Below, in pieces: positions 20,699 through 28,680 of a stretch of DNA of 64,000 nt. The stretch is taken from positions 124,001 through 188,000 of the forward strand of contig NZ_JAPFHA010000005.1 of the NCBI RefSeq assembly GCF_026586805.1, given 5' to 3'. The notes below the pieces were generated by a model. It did not search any database. It had not been told where the DNA came from and saw only the letters and a program-made list of their open reading frames with translations. This DNA comes from Niveibacterium sp. 24ML. GTDB taxonomy: Bacteria > Pseudomonadota > Gammaproteobacteria > Burkholderiales > Rhodocyclaceae. Every line of letters starts with the position of its first letter. The first letter of the stretch is position 1. The position numbers were made by a program, and so were the translations under genes.

Positions 20699-21301
20699 AT
20701 GAACTACCTGGCTCATGCCCTGCTTGCTGGCCCAGCGATCACGGACCGCGTTGGCGGCCTTGCGGGCGACTTCGTCAAGGGATTGTTGCCGGGTACGCTG
20801 CCGCCAGGCCTGGCGGCCGGTGTGGCGCTGCATCGCGCCATCGACCAATGGGCCGACTCGCACCCGGCGTTTCGCGCAAGCCGCGCGCGGGTCAGCCCGG
20901 CCCGGCGGCGCTACGCGGGGATTCTTGTCGATGTCTTCTACGACCATCTGCTGGCGGTGCACTGGGATCACTATCACGCCATGCCGCTGGCGCGCTTTAC
21001 CCGTCAGCTTTATGAAGAGGCCGCGCTGCATGTGGGCGAATTGCCCTCAAGGTTTGCGCAAGTTCTGCCGTTGATGCAATCAGATGACTGGCTTGCGGCA
21101 TACCGCGAGCCGGCCGCAGTGGGTTTCGTGCTCGACGGCATGAGCCGGCGCCATGTGCGCCAGCCCAATCCGCTGGCTGGCGCGCTGGCCGAGCTTGAAC
21201 GGAATTACGCAGGTTTCGAGGCGGACTTCCTGAGTTTCATGCCCGCGGCGATCGATTTTGCCGAACGACGCCTTATCACGCGCGTGACTTGCGGGCAATG
21301 A
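20699..21301 (+). CDS. acpH: Acyl carrier protein phosphodiesterase-like protein
   Basis: Predicted to remove the 4'-phosphopantetheine arm from acyl carrier protein. The 200 residues match AcpH length. It starts MNYLAHALLAGP, and the motif GGLAGDFVKG and the downstream LHRAIDQWADSHPAFRASRARV, then VDVFYDHLLAVHW, carry the conserved Asp/His metal ligands of this HD-like family. The ATG at 20699 is chosen by family conservation. The gene is head-to-head with the diguanylate cyclase. The symbol is based on family resemblance only. Confidence 0.85.
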   Translation: MNYLAHALLAGPAITDRVGGLAGDFVKGLLPGTLPPGLAAGVALHRAIDQWADSHPAFRASRARVSPARRRYAGILVDVFYDHLLAVHWDHYHAMPLARFTRQLYEEAALHVGELPSRFAQVLPLMQSDDWLAAYREPAAVGFVLDGMSRRHVRQPNPLAGALAELERNYAGFEADFLSFMPAAIDFAERRLITRVTCGQ

Positions 21302-21374
21302 CAAAAGCCATCAAGAGTGAGAAACTTTGAACGAATAGCATTAATTTTCTGACCACACTAGACCCGATACCAAC

Positions 21375-21815
21375 ATGAAAAAATCACTCATTGCACTGTT
21401 TGCCGTCGCCATGCTTGGCGCCCCTGTGGCGTTTGCGCAGGAGGAAGCGGAAGAAACCGAGGCTGCCGTCAAGCCAGGTGCCCTGGCGCCGTGGACGCTG
21501 CGTGTCCATTTCAAGCGTGAGAACAAGGACTACGACGGTTGGGGCGTGTATGCATGGAAGGGCCCGCGCAACGGCGCCCCCAAGTGGCCGGGTAACTGGC
21601 GCTTCAACCGCAAGGACGGCTATGGCGTGTTCTACGACGTGCCGCTGGGTGAAGGCGCCACGAACATGGAATTCCTGATTACCGACGGCAAGGGCAACAA
21701 GAGCTGCCCGAACGATCATAAGCTGACGCTGGCCACCAATCTGGCCACTCAGGGACAGGAAATCTGGCTGCGCCAGGGTGATTGCAAGATCTACAACTCA
21801 CGCCCGCGCAACTGA
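21375..21815 (+). CDS. Secreted CBM41 (pullulanase-associated) carbohydrate-binding protein
   Basis: Exported protein of 146 residues consisting of a signal peptide (cleavage near AFA-QE, residue 22), a short acidic stretch and one starch-binding module. LRVHFKRENKDYDGWGVYAWKG with GPRNGAPKWPG and the strand GYGVFYDVPLGEGATNMEFL match the PUD/CBM41 fold, normally an N-terminal part of pullulanases. No catalytic domain is attached. CPNDHK and GDCKIYN contain two Cys that could form a disulfide. It may bind alpha-glucan at the surface or help another enzyme. A terminator follows. Confidence 0.83.
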   Translation: MKKSLIALFAVAMLGAPVAFAQEEAEETEAAVKPGALAPWTLRVHFKRENKDYDGWGVYAWKGPRNGAPKWPGNWRFNRKDGYGVFYDVPLGEGATNMEFLITDGKGNKSCPNDHKLTLATNLATQGQEIWLRQGDCKIYNSRPRN

Positions 21816-21834
21816 TTTTCTCCGCATCAGGCAG

Positions 21835-21870
21835 AAAGCCCGCTCGCACCGCGTAGCGGGCTTTTTGCTT
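21835..21870. terminator. Bidirectional rho-independent terminator
   Basis: Stem AAAGCCCGCT/AGCGGGCTTT with a 10-nt loop, followed by T-rich sequence on the plus strand and preceded by a short A-run. It serves the CBM41 gene and, in reverse, the convergent DUF1615 gene. Confidence 0.8.
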
Positions 21871-21871
21871 T

Positions 21872-23110
21872 TCAGGGCTGGCGCAGCAGGCATTGCCGCC
21901 AGCGGCCGTCCACCCGCCTGGCGAACCATTCAGTGGTGAGCTCGCGCGTGATCTTCGGGCTTTCGAGGCGGATCTGCGGCAGCTGCTCGCGCGCGACCCT
22001 GCCCCCGGCCATTTTGTCGGCCAGCGCCATCACCCGTGCCCAGAGCGGGCTTTGTGCGAAGGCGGGCGACTTTTCGAGCAGCAGATCACGGCGGATTGCG
22101 GCATGGTTCAGCTCAAGACGCGGCGCGATCGATTGCAGGGCCGCTTCGGTGCCGCTGGTTTCCTTCAGGGCCTTGCCGTCGCGGTAACGCAGCAAGTCAC
22201 CATCGAGCGCAAGGGCCCGGCCCGCGAGGCGGCCGGCCGCAGCCTGGAAGGCGACGTTGCGCGATGCATAGCGGCCGGCATTGAAGTCGGCAAAGCGGTA
22301 GAGCGGTGTCGGGTAGCTCGCCGGGTAGTCGAGCAGGTTCGCGATGCCGAAGTACACACCGCCGCGGCGGGTGAAGACCTCGTCGCGCACGCTGCCGCGA
22401 CGCGGATAGGGGTAGGGGCGCGTGGCAAGCTGTTCTTCGGCAAAGGCCACCGACACCTGCATCGGCCCGCCGGTGCGGATCGGATTCTTGTTACCCAGCG
22501 CCTTCGCAAAGTCTGGGAGCTCGGCCACCATTTCGTTGAACAGGGCGTTCATCTCCCCTTCGGTGCGCAGGGTGTCGATGCGCTTGCCATAGCTGCGCCC
22601 ATCGCGTGAGGGCTTGAGCAGTGCGAGGTCCACCACCGCAGACGGCAGCAGATAGGCGGCCGCCTTGGCGTAGAGCTGTTCGCGCACGATGCGGCCGAGC
22701 CCCGGCACCGGCGGATCGGCAATGAAGCTCGATTCCTGCTCGATCACCGCGATTGCGGCGCAGAAGTTATCGACTGTCGGGGGCAGCTGAAGCGCGGCGA
22801 AGGCGCGAAAGATGTCCTCCGCCCAGCCCTTGCGATCGCTTGCCTTGGATGGCAGCAAGCGCTGCACCAAAGCGACGCCTTCGCGTTCGTTAAGGTAGGG
22901 CGGGCGTGCCGGTGGGGCCGGGGTGGGCGGTGGCGCGGGCGGGCGCGACACATCGGTCGCACCGGGCGAGAGCGGTGCAGTCGCGCTGCCGGGTTCGGCC
23001 TGAGCGGGCGCCTCGCTTACCGGGGCTGCCGGGGAAGGGGCTTGCGGCGCGGTGGCGCAGGCCGTGAGCAAGAGGGCAGAACCAAGGCAGAGGGCTTGCA
23101 GGCGGATCAT
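21872..23110 (-). CDS. DUF1615 family lipoprotein
   Basis: Envelope lipoprotein of 412 residues, function unknown. The signal peptide ends in LLTAC (Cys18). Residues about 20-75 are a Pro/Ala-rich linker. The globular domain starts near REGVALVQRLLP and includes the conserved AVIEQESSF, DPPVPGLGRIVREQL and NPIRTGGPMQVSVAFAEE of DUF1615. The EQESSF context recalls lytic transglycosylase active sites, so a peptidoglycan role is conceivable, but that is inference. The gene is convergent with the CBM41 gene and divergent from the S4-domain gene. Confidence 0.82.
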   Translation of the reverse strand: MIRLQALCLGSALLLTACATAPQAPSPAAPVSEAPAQAEPGSATAPLSPGATDVSRPPAPPPTPAPPARPPYLNEREGVALVQRLLPSKASDRKGWAEDIFRAFAALQLPPTVDNFCAAIAVIEQESSFIADPPVPGLGRIVREQLYAKAAAYLLPSAVVDLALLKPSRDGRSYGKRIDTLRTEGEMNALFNEMVAELPDFAKALGNKNPIRTGGPMQVSVAFAEEQLATRPYPYPRRGSVRDEVFTRRGGVYFGIANLLDYPASYPTPLYRFADFNAGRYASRNVAFQAAAGRLAGRALALDGDLLRYRDGKALKETSGTEAALQSIAPRLELNHAAIRRDLLLEKSPAFAQSPLWARVMALADKMAGGRVAREQLPQIRLESPKITRELTTEWFARRVDGRWRQCLLRQP

Positions 23111-23208
23111 CGCAAGGGAAGGGGCAGCAGGGGCTGCTGATGATAAGCGAGCGAAGCCGGCACGCGGCCAGACGCGGTAAGCTTGGCGTCCTTCCGAATG
23201 GCTTTTTC

Positions 23209-23430
23209 ATGATGGCTGACCACACGTTTGTTCTGACGCGCGAGCATGTCGCGCTATGCGATCTGCTCAAGCTGCTGTCGATTGCGCAGTCGGGCGGCCA
23301 CGCCAAGAGCATGATCGCCGAGGGTCTGGTGACGGTTGATGGCAAGATCGAAACCCGCAAGACGCGAAAGCTCACCGGGGGCGAGCGCGTATGTGCCGCG
23401 GGTGAAACCGTGCGGGTGCAGGCAGCATGA
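23209..23430 (+). CDS. S4-domain RNA-binding protein, YbcJ-like
   Basis: Small RNA-binding protein of 73 residues, nearly all an S4 domain: LCDLLKLLSIAQSGGHAKSMIAEGLVTVDG, then ETRKTRKLTGGERV. Length and sequence match YbcJ-type stand-alone S4 proteins. Two tandem ATGs at 23209 and 23212 are possible starts. Its stop overlaps the start of the DUF3301 gene (ATGA), so the two are translationally coupled. Confidence 0.82.
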   Translation: MMADHTFVLTREHVALCDLLKLLSIAQSGGHAKSMIAEGLVTVDGKIETRKTRKLTGGERVCAAGETVRVQAA

Positions 23431-23744
23431 TCGGCGGCTGGGAGTTATCGGCCCTGTTGGCGATGGCGGGTCTGGTCTGGCTGTGGCTCGACAGCCTGCG
23501 CGCACGCGATGCCGGCGTGGTGGCCGCGCGCAAGACCTGCGAGCGAGAGGGGCTTCAGTTGCTCGATGAAACGGTTGCCATCGCCAAGATCCGCCTGGCC
23601 CGCAACGATGAGGGCCAGTTGCGGCTGCAGCGCACCTACGCCTTCGAGTTTTCCGACACCGGTGATAACCGGCGCAAAGGGGAAGTCACCTTGGTGGGCG
23701 CCGAAGTCGTCAGCCTCTACACCGGGCTGCGCATCCTGCACTGA
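23427..23744 (+). CDS. DUF3301 domain protein
   Basis: Membrane-anchored protein of 105 residues, function unknown. A single N-terminal helix (about 7-24) ends at DSLRARDAG; the rest is cytoplasmic and beta-rich, with LQLLDETVAIAKIRL and RTYAFEFSDTGDNRRKGEV as in DUF3301. It is coupled to the S4 gene. It ends 9 bp before the convergent gene's stop. Confidence 0.82.
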   Translation: MIGGWELSALLAMAGLVWLWLDSLRARDAGVVAARKTCEREGLQLLDETVAIAKIRLARNDEGQLRLQRTYAFEFSDTGDNRRKGEVTLVGAEVVSLYTGLRILH

Positions 23745-23753
23745 GCCGCGGGC

Positions 23754-24308
23754 TCAGCCGCGCCGCCTGCCCATGCCGGGCGGGCCAGCCTCGCGGCTGC
23801 CAGTAGCGGGGCCGCCGGGCAGATCGATTCGATCCGGCAGCAGCGGCACGGTATCCGCCAGCAATTCATCGGCCAATTCCCGTTGCCGGGCATCGAGGTT
23901 GCGGTAAAGCCGCTCGGCGGCATCGCTGATCTGCTCGAGCGCTGCGAGGCGGTTTCGCAGTGGTGCGATGCGGGCTTCGATGCGGTGCGGCGCGTCGGGC
24001 TTGGTGCCGGCTTGGTTGGGCCGCTGCATGTCGCTGATGAAGGCCTGGATCTTGTCGGCGTAGTTCAGCCAGAGTGCTTCCTGCCGCGCATCCAGTTGCA
24101 AGGCGTCGTGCAGCGTCCGCAACTGGATTGCCAGGCTGTCCTCGGTGCGCTCGGTGCCCATCTCGCCGCGCGGCCCACCGGGCCCGCCACGCTGCATGCC
24201 GCCTTCGCCCGCAGGCGGGCCACGCCGCCCTTCCTGCGCAAGGGCGGTGTGGAGCGGGTGGGTGGCGCACAGGGCGTTCAGGCAAGGCAGCAGGAGGCGG
24301 CGGATCAT
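23754..24308 (-). CDS. Periplasmic Spy/CpxP-like (LTXXQ-type) protein
   Basis: Exported helical protein of 184 residues. A signal peptide (about 1-25) is followed by a Gly/Arg/Pro-rich stretch (RRGPPAGEGG to GGPGGPRGEM), then helices with LHDALQLDARQEALWLNYADKI and LRNRLAALEQISDAAERLYRNLDARQ. The pattern recalls CpxP/Spy periplasmic chaperones and LTXXQ proteins; the exact LTXXQ motifs are weak, so the family call is moderate. ATG at 24308 opens the signal peptide; frames beyond are unlikely. It is divergent from the VanZ gene. Confidence 0.6.
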   Translation of the reverse strand: MIRRLLLPCLNALCATHPLHTALAQEGRRGPPAGEGGMQRGGPGGPRGEMGTERTEDSLAIQLRTLHDALQLDARQEALWLNYADKIQAFISDMQRPNQAGTKPDAPHRIEARIAPLRNRLAALEQISDAAERLYRNLDARQRELADELLADTVPLLPDRIDLPGGPATGSREAGPPGMGRRRG

Positions 24309-24450
24309 GGCGGTAGCGCATACGTGTGGTGCAATGCCGCGCACTTTAGGGGCACCGGCCTTGCCAGGTGCGTATGCCGCGGGTGCAGATGCAATCACTT
24401 GTAAGCACGCCCGCCTACAATCGCGCGGATTAGTCGTTTCAGGATCAAAG

Positions 24451-24873
24451 ATGCCGGATCAGGGCAATCAAGCATGGATGGGCGGGGGCCCCGCGCGATA
24501 CCGCCGTTTGTGGTGGGGAATCGGCTGGGCGCTAGTGGCGCTCGTGGGGGTGTTCTCGCTGATGCCCAAACCGCCGGAAGTGCCGGGCGATCCCGGCAAC
24601 TGGAGCGGCCATCTGATGGCCTACGGCGCGCTGGGCGCCTGGTTCGCGCGACTGCTCTTGCAAGGGCGCGAGCGTTTGCGCGCCGCGCTGCTGCTGATCG
24701 GCATGGGGGTGCTGATGGAAGTGCTGCAGGGCTTGAGCGGCTATCGCACCTTCGATCTGTTGGACATGTTCGCCAACACTTGCGGTGTGCTGCTGGGCAT
24801 GCTGGCTGCGCCGCCGCGTCTGCCCAGCGGGCTGCCAATGCTCGAACGCTGGCTCTTGCGCCTGGGTTTCTAG
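24451..24873 (+). CDS. VanZ-like family membrane protein
   Basis: Inner-membrane protein of 140 residues with four hydrophobic segments. The VanZ pattern is visible: FSLMPKPPEVPG, then NWSGHLMAYGALGAWFARLL, LIGMGVLMEVLQGLSGYRTFDLLDMFANTCGVLLG. The DxxDxxAN motif near the last helix is characteristic. AGGA six nt before the ATG supports the start. VanZ homologues have been tied to glycopeptide tolerance in Gram-positives, but their role in proteobacteria is unknown. Confidence 0.82.
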   Translation: MPDQGNQAWMGGGPARYRRLWWGIGWALVALVGVFSLMPKPPEVPGDPGNWSGHLMAYGALGAWFARLLLQGRERLRAALLLIGMGVLMEVLQGLSGYRTFDLLDMFANTCGVLLGMLAAPPRLPSGLPMLERWLLRLGF

Positions 24874-24974
24874 CCGGCCGGTGAACGAGAAACCCGCCGC
24901 GATCGCTTGCTGATCAACGGCGGGTCGGGCTCGTTCTGGGGCGGGGTGCTATGCGGGCGCCGCCCACCGTTCTA

Positions 24975-25466
24975 CTACTGGATGTGCACTTCCACGCGGC
25001 GTGCTTCGGCGTTGTCGCCGCTGCCTTCGGTGACGGCCGGCTTGCGCAGCTTGATGCGCGTGTCGGCTAAGCCAGCCGCAAGCAATGCGTCGCGCACCGT
25101 CAGCGCACGCTGTTTGGCGAGTTCGGCATTGCGGTGGGCATCGCCGGAGGCGTCGTGAAAGCCGGAAATCAGCACCAGCGCATCCGGTTTGGCGGCGGCC
25201 GCTTCTTCCACGCGCGCGACGGCGGCGGCGCCGTCTTCGGGCAGGATGGCATCGCCGACCGCGAAGTACAGTTTTACCAGGGCTTCGCCGACCGGCGCCG
25301 GGGCCTCGTCAGCGGCGGGGGCTTCGGCGGCGACTGCGGCGGCGGCACCGCCCATCGCCTGGTTCTTGGTGTAGATGCCCAGCCCTATGACCAGACCCAG
25401 CACCAGCGCGATGATGAAGCCGACCACCCACAACGCGATGTTTACGCCATCGTCCTGCTCGTCCAC
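24975..25466 (-). CDS. OmpA C-terminal domain protein with N-terminal membrane anchor
   Basis: Inner-membrane-anchored peptidoglycan-binding protein of 163 residues. One helix (about 10-32) anchors it, an Ala/Pro-rich linker follows, and the OmpA-like domain (about 62-163) has VKLYFAVGDAILP, LVLISGFHDASGDAHRNAELAKQRALTVRDAL and RRVEVHIQ. The usual GxTDxxG loop is altered to GFHDASG, keeping the key Asp. The start codon is GTG at 25466 with GGAGAG upstream. It precedes the GGDEF-like gene's end by 45 bp on the same strand and may be co-transcribed. Confidence 0.83.
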   Translation of the reverse strand: MDEQDDGVNIALWVVGFIIALVLGLVIGLGIYTKNQAMGGAAAAVAAEAPAADEAPAPVGEALVKLYFAVGDAILPEDGAAAVARVEEAAAAKPDALVLISGFHDASGDAHRNAELAKQRALTVRDALLAAGLADTRIKLRKPAVTEGSGDNAEARRVEVHIQ

Positions 25467-25511
25467 AGCTCTCTCCTTCGGTTAAGTTCGTAAAGCCCTG
25501 CGGCGGGTTGA

Positions 25512-26261
25512 TCACCCGGCACGCTGCATTCTCTCGGCACGCCTGAGCAAGGTATCGAGTGCCTCGTCCTCGGCTTCGATGGCGGCAAACCCGGTTCGTG
25601 CATCGGCCACCAGTTCGCCACCGGCCCACTGGATCGGTTCGCTCACCAACTCGTGCGCCAGGCGCAGCGCCACCTGTGCCGCCGCTTTCGCATCGGTCTC
25701 CGGCAGCAGCAGCGCGAATCGCGCACCTTCCAGCCGTGCCACAACGTCGAGCGTGCGGGTGCCGCCCAGTGCAATGCCGGCCAGGCGCCGCAGGCTCGCG
25801 TCGCCGGCATTGTGCCCGTGTCGCGAAAGGATTGCGGCGAAATCGGCGATCTCGATCATCACCACCGCCAGCGGGTGCCCGTAGCGGCGGGCGCGGTCAA
25901 ATTCGCGCTGCGCCATCTGCAGGAAGAAACGGCGGTTGAAGGCGTGTGTGGTTTCGTCGATCTGGGCAAGCCGCGCCAGATCAAGGCGCATGGCTTCGAG
26001 CGCCTGCAAGAGCCGCATGAAAGGTGCAAAGCACATCGGCACCGCGATCAGGGGCGCCAGCGCGGCGATCAACAAGGCAGTCAGATCCGGCAGATTGCCG
26101 GCAATCGCGTGCGCGGCGAGCGTGAGCGCCAGCGAGAGGACCACCGCCAGCGTGGTGGCCAGCAACAGGCCGCGGCGCGGCCCCATATGCAGCAGGGTAT
26201 CGGCAACCTGCCCCATGCCGCTGCCAGGGGCTGATCGGGCCGTGTGGTGGTGCGCGTCCAT
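25512..26261 (-). CDS. Membrane GGDEF-domain protein with degenerate active site
   Basis: Inner-membrane signalling protein of 249 residues. Two predicted helices (about 30-80) precede a C-terminal GGDEF domain that starts at IDETTHAFNRRFF. The metal Asp region reads VMIEIADFAAI, and the signature loop reads EGARF where GGDEF is expected (ARLEGARFALLLPET), so cyclase activity is very unlikely. Such proteins can act as c-di-GMP or GTP receptors or scaffolds. GGAG lies six nt before the ATG at 26261. It is divergent from speH. Confidence 0.8.
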   Translation of the reverse strand: MDAHHHTARSAPGSGMGQVADTLLHMGPRRGLLLATTLAVVLSLALTLAAHAIAGNLPDLTALLIAALAPLIAVPMCFAPFMRLLQALEAMRLDLARLAQIDETTHAFNRRFFLQMAQREFDRARRYGHPLAVVMIEIADFAAILSRHGHNAGDASLRRLAGIALGGTRTLDVVARLEGARFALLLPETDAKAAAQVALRLAHELVSEPIQWAGGELVADARTGFAAIEAEDEALDTLLRRAERMQRAG

Positions 26262-26384
26262 GGACACTCCTGACGGGGCCGACGGCGCGGGCCATCGCAA
26301 GCGCCCGCAGAGCCTCAAAGCATACTGCGAACTCAGCGCCCGTGCTGTGGCACCATTCGCCCCGAACCCGCGCGAATGCCACCC

Positions 26385-26756
26385 ATGCAAGGACTCCACC
26401 TCACCGCCGATCTGCTCGATTGCGCTTGCAGCGATGCCCTGCTGAGCGACCTGGACGCGCTTGCCGCGGCCTGCCGCGCAGACACCGTGGCTGCCGGGCT
26501 GACGCTGGTGTCCGAACTGTTTCACCGTTTTCCGGCGCCGCCCGATGGCCTTGCCGGCATCACCGGTGTGCTGCTGCTGGCCGAATCGCATCTTGCGGTG
26601 CACACCTGGCCGGAAGTGCGCGGCGTCACGCTCGATGCCTACGTGTGCAACTACTCGGCCGACAACTCCGCGCGTGCCGAGGCGCTGGTCGCGGCGCTGC
26701 TGGCGCGCTTTGAGCCACGGCGGGTGACGCGTAACCGCTTGATGCGAGGCGTATAG
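26385..26756 (+). CDS. speH: S-adenosylmethionine decarboxylase proenzyme
   Basis: Makes decarboxylated SAM, the aminopropyl donor for spermidine. The 123-residue proenzyme self-cleaves in LLLAESHLAVHTWPE; Ser62 in this numbering becomes the pyruvoyl group, and the following His and the Cys in VCNYSADN are the conserved catalytic residues. The start at the ATG at 26385 (MQGLHLTADL) matches the family; 26376 would add three residues. No spermidine synthase gene is adjacent. It sits alone, divergent from the GGDEF protein. Confidence 0.93.
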   Translation: MQGLHLTADLLDCACSDALLSDLDALAAACRADTVAAGLTLVSELFHRFPAPPDGLAGITGVLLLAESHLAVHTWPEVRGVTLDAYVCNYSADNSARAEALVAALLARFEPRRVTRNRLMRGV

Positions 26757-26932
26757 CGGGCACGGCCGGTGGCCGGGTGGTGGCGCAATCTCCCCGGCGC
26801 CGTGCGCGCCCGCTTCGGTGCATTTTGCGCAAGTGAGGCCCGAACCTTCGGCTCAGGCCTGTGCTGGGATAAGTCTAGGCAAGCTTGCACCGTCACTGCT
26901 GGCCAGCAGCCGGGGCGGTGATGCCCTGGTCT

Positions 26933-28099
26933 TCAGCACTGCACGCCTGAACCAAGTCTTGGGGTGCCCTCGATGCCGTAGCTCCCATAGTTGCCGAATG
27001 GTTGATCCAGCATATACCTGCATTGGATTTGCTCCGAAACCGGGTCGGGCTTACCGAGCCAATACACCGTTCCGAACGGATCCATGAAGCGCGAATCGCC
27101 TAGGTGCATTAGCTGCCAGGGAGCGACACCCCAGTCCTCTCCGGTCTGCCTGAGGGTGCCAGTAGTATCCGCCCGGAACTCGCCCCAACTTTCAACCCGC
27201 CCTGTTCGGTCGTACTGATAACTCACGAAACGGCCAACATAGCGTTCCGGGCGATCGATCGGCGGGTGGCTGCTGTTCGCGTTGCTGCGTTGCTGTGAGA
27301 TCAACCAGTCGGCAAGTTGCTGGGTGAAGGCGAAACCGGCGGTTCCGATGTGATTGGTGCTCGCACGCTGAAAATCCACCTGCCCGCCGGCGGCTGTCAG
27401 CAGCCGCACCGCATGCTCGGCGTACGCGATGGGCACCGCTTCGTCGTTGGAGCCGTGAAACACTTTGAACGGCGTGGCGGCAAGTGCCTTGAAGGCACCA
27501 CCCCAGAACGCATCGTCGTAGATGTAGCGATTGGCGACCTCGGTACTCAAACCGCCGGCGACGGGCGCCACGGCAGCGAAGCGGTAAGGGTAGCTAAGGC
27601 TGATGTTCCATGCCGTGATTCCGCCAAGGCTCATGCCGGTGAGGCTGACCCGTTCAGGGTCGACCTTGTAGCGGGCCTGGACGTCGCGAATCGCCGCATC
27701 GACGGCGTCGCGGCGAAAGAAGGCGCCATTCTTTGCAAGCGGCGCCACGACGATAGCGGCCGGGCGAACCCCGGACTTGTTGATGGCATACATGAGCCCG
27801 TCATTGCGCAACATCGTCATGTCTTTCCCGTTCGAGTCGGGCGCCGAGCCATGCAGGAAGACGATCAAGGGCCACTGCTTGTCATCGCTGCTCTCGTAGC
27901 CAGCGGGCAGGTAAAGCAGGTATTCCTTGTCGGAAAACTCGGTCAGCTCTTCCGCAGGCAGGGCTGTCACCTTCGACTCAATCATCTGGTAGCTCGCCGA
28001 GGGGTCGGGGGCTGGCGTGGGTTCGACTGCATCGTTGCCGCCGCAGGCGACAAGCAGACTGCAAAGCAGGGGTGCTACCCAGCGTGATGCGATACACAT
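26933..28099 (-). CDS. Alpha/beta-hydrolase esterase lipoprotein
   Basis: Envelope-anchored esterase or peptidase-like hydrolase, 388 residues. The signal peptide ends in LLVACG (Cys19). The fold begins at YLLYLPAGYESSDDKQWPLIVFLHG; the nucleophile Ser sits in GMSLGG (VSLTGMSLGGITAWN), the acid is probably in HGSNDEAVP, and the His is likely in STNHIGTAG. The arrangement resembles PHB-depolymerase/LpqC-type and predicted phospholipase/carboxylesterase enzymes. The last 100 residues (YVGRFVSYQYDRTGRVESWG onward) are an extra domain I do not recognise. CGGAGAT precedes the ATG. Confidence 0.82.
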   Translation of the reverse strand: MCIASRWVAPLLCSLLVACGGNDAVEPTPAPDPSASYQMIESKVTALPAEELTEFSDKEYLLYLPAGYESSDDKQWPLIVFLHGSAPDSNGKDMTMLRNDGLMYAINKSGVRPAAIVVAPLAKNGAFFRRDAVDAAIRDVQARYKVDPERVSLTGMSLGGITAWNISLSYPYRFAAVAPVAGGLSTEVANRYIYDDAFWGGAFKALAATPFKVFHGSNDEAVPIAYAEHAVRLLTAAGGQVDFQRASTNHIGTAGFAFTQQLADWLISQQRSNANSSHPPIDRPERYVGRFVSYQYDRTGRVESWGEFRADTTGTLRQTGEDWGVAPWQLMHLGDSRFMDPFGTVYWLGKPDPVSEQIQCRYMLDQPFGNYGSYGIEGTPRLGSGVQC

Positions 28100-28680
28100 A
28101 CGGATCTCCGTTTGTCATGAAGAAGCACTGAGCAGCCGCAATGACGATCGACCTCATGGGGACGACTTACTGTTTGCAAGGAGTCTAGTCATGCCAATTG
28201 ACTTCCGCCGAGGTGGCGAACGTCACCCGTGAAGAAGTTGGCGACGGACGCGTGATTGGAGAAGGCATCACCGACCTGAACTAAACGCGACCAGCCGCCC
28301 ACCGCGACCGATGCCAGCAAGCCGCGCCTGACGGCCCCTGCGGGGTTCAATGAGCCCGACGGTGTGCAAGCCGAAGAGCCAGCCAGGGACGGCAAGACAA
28401 GTGATGCGAAAGCGCGTCCGAGCACCGCTTCCGAGCGCAAGCGGGACATCTGCGAAGACATGCAGCGCATCTACGATGAGCGTGGTCGCGCCTTGCGCGG
28501 TGGCGCCAACACCGACGCGCAGCGCGAGCGCCTTGCCAAGGATCACAAGAAGAACCGCGACGAGCTCGGTTGCCAGTAGCGGCACGCTTGCCCGCAGCCC
28601 CGCGGCCGACACAGGCGGCGATGGTCAGCCGGAGTGTTGCGGCGCGGGGTCGATTTGTCGTGTGTCTCGCTGCGGTGCAG
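28100..28680. other. Gene-poor stretch with one doubtful open frame
   Basis: 581 bp separate the esterase from the OYE-family gene. Apart from the possible fragment at 28280-28579 I see no gene, RNA or repeat here. Confidence 0.5.
28280..28579 (+). pseudogene. Possible gene fragment or small secreted-protein remnant
   Basis: The frame is open from just after a stop at 28277 to a stop at 28579. The C-terminal half, RDICEDMQRIYDERGRALRGG, followed by TDAQRERLAKDHKKNRDELGCQ, looks like a genuine helical domain with two Cys, as in small periplasmic proteins. No ATG exists in frame; GTG at 28364 would give 71 residues without a ribosome site. It may be a remnant that lost its signal sequence. Confidence 0.3.
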
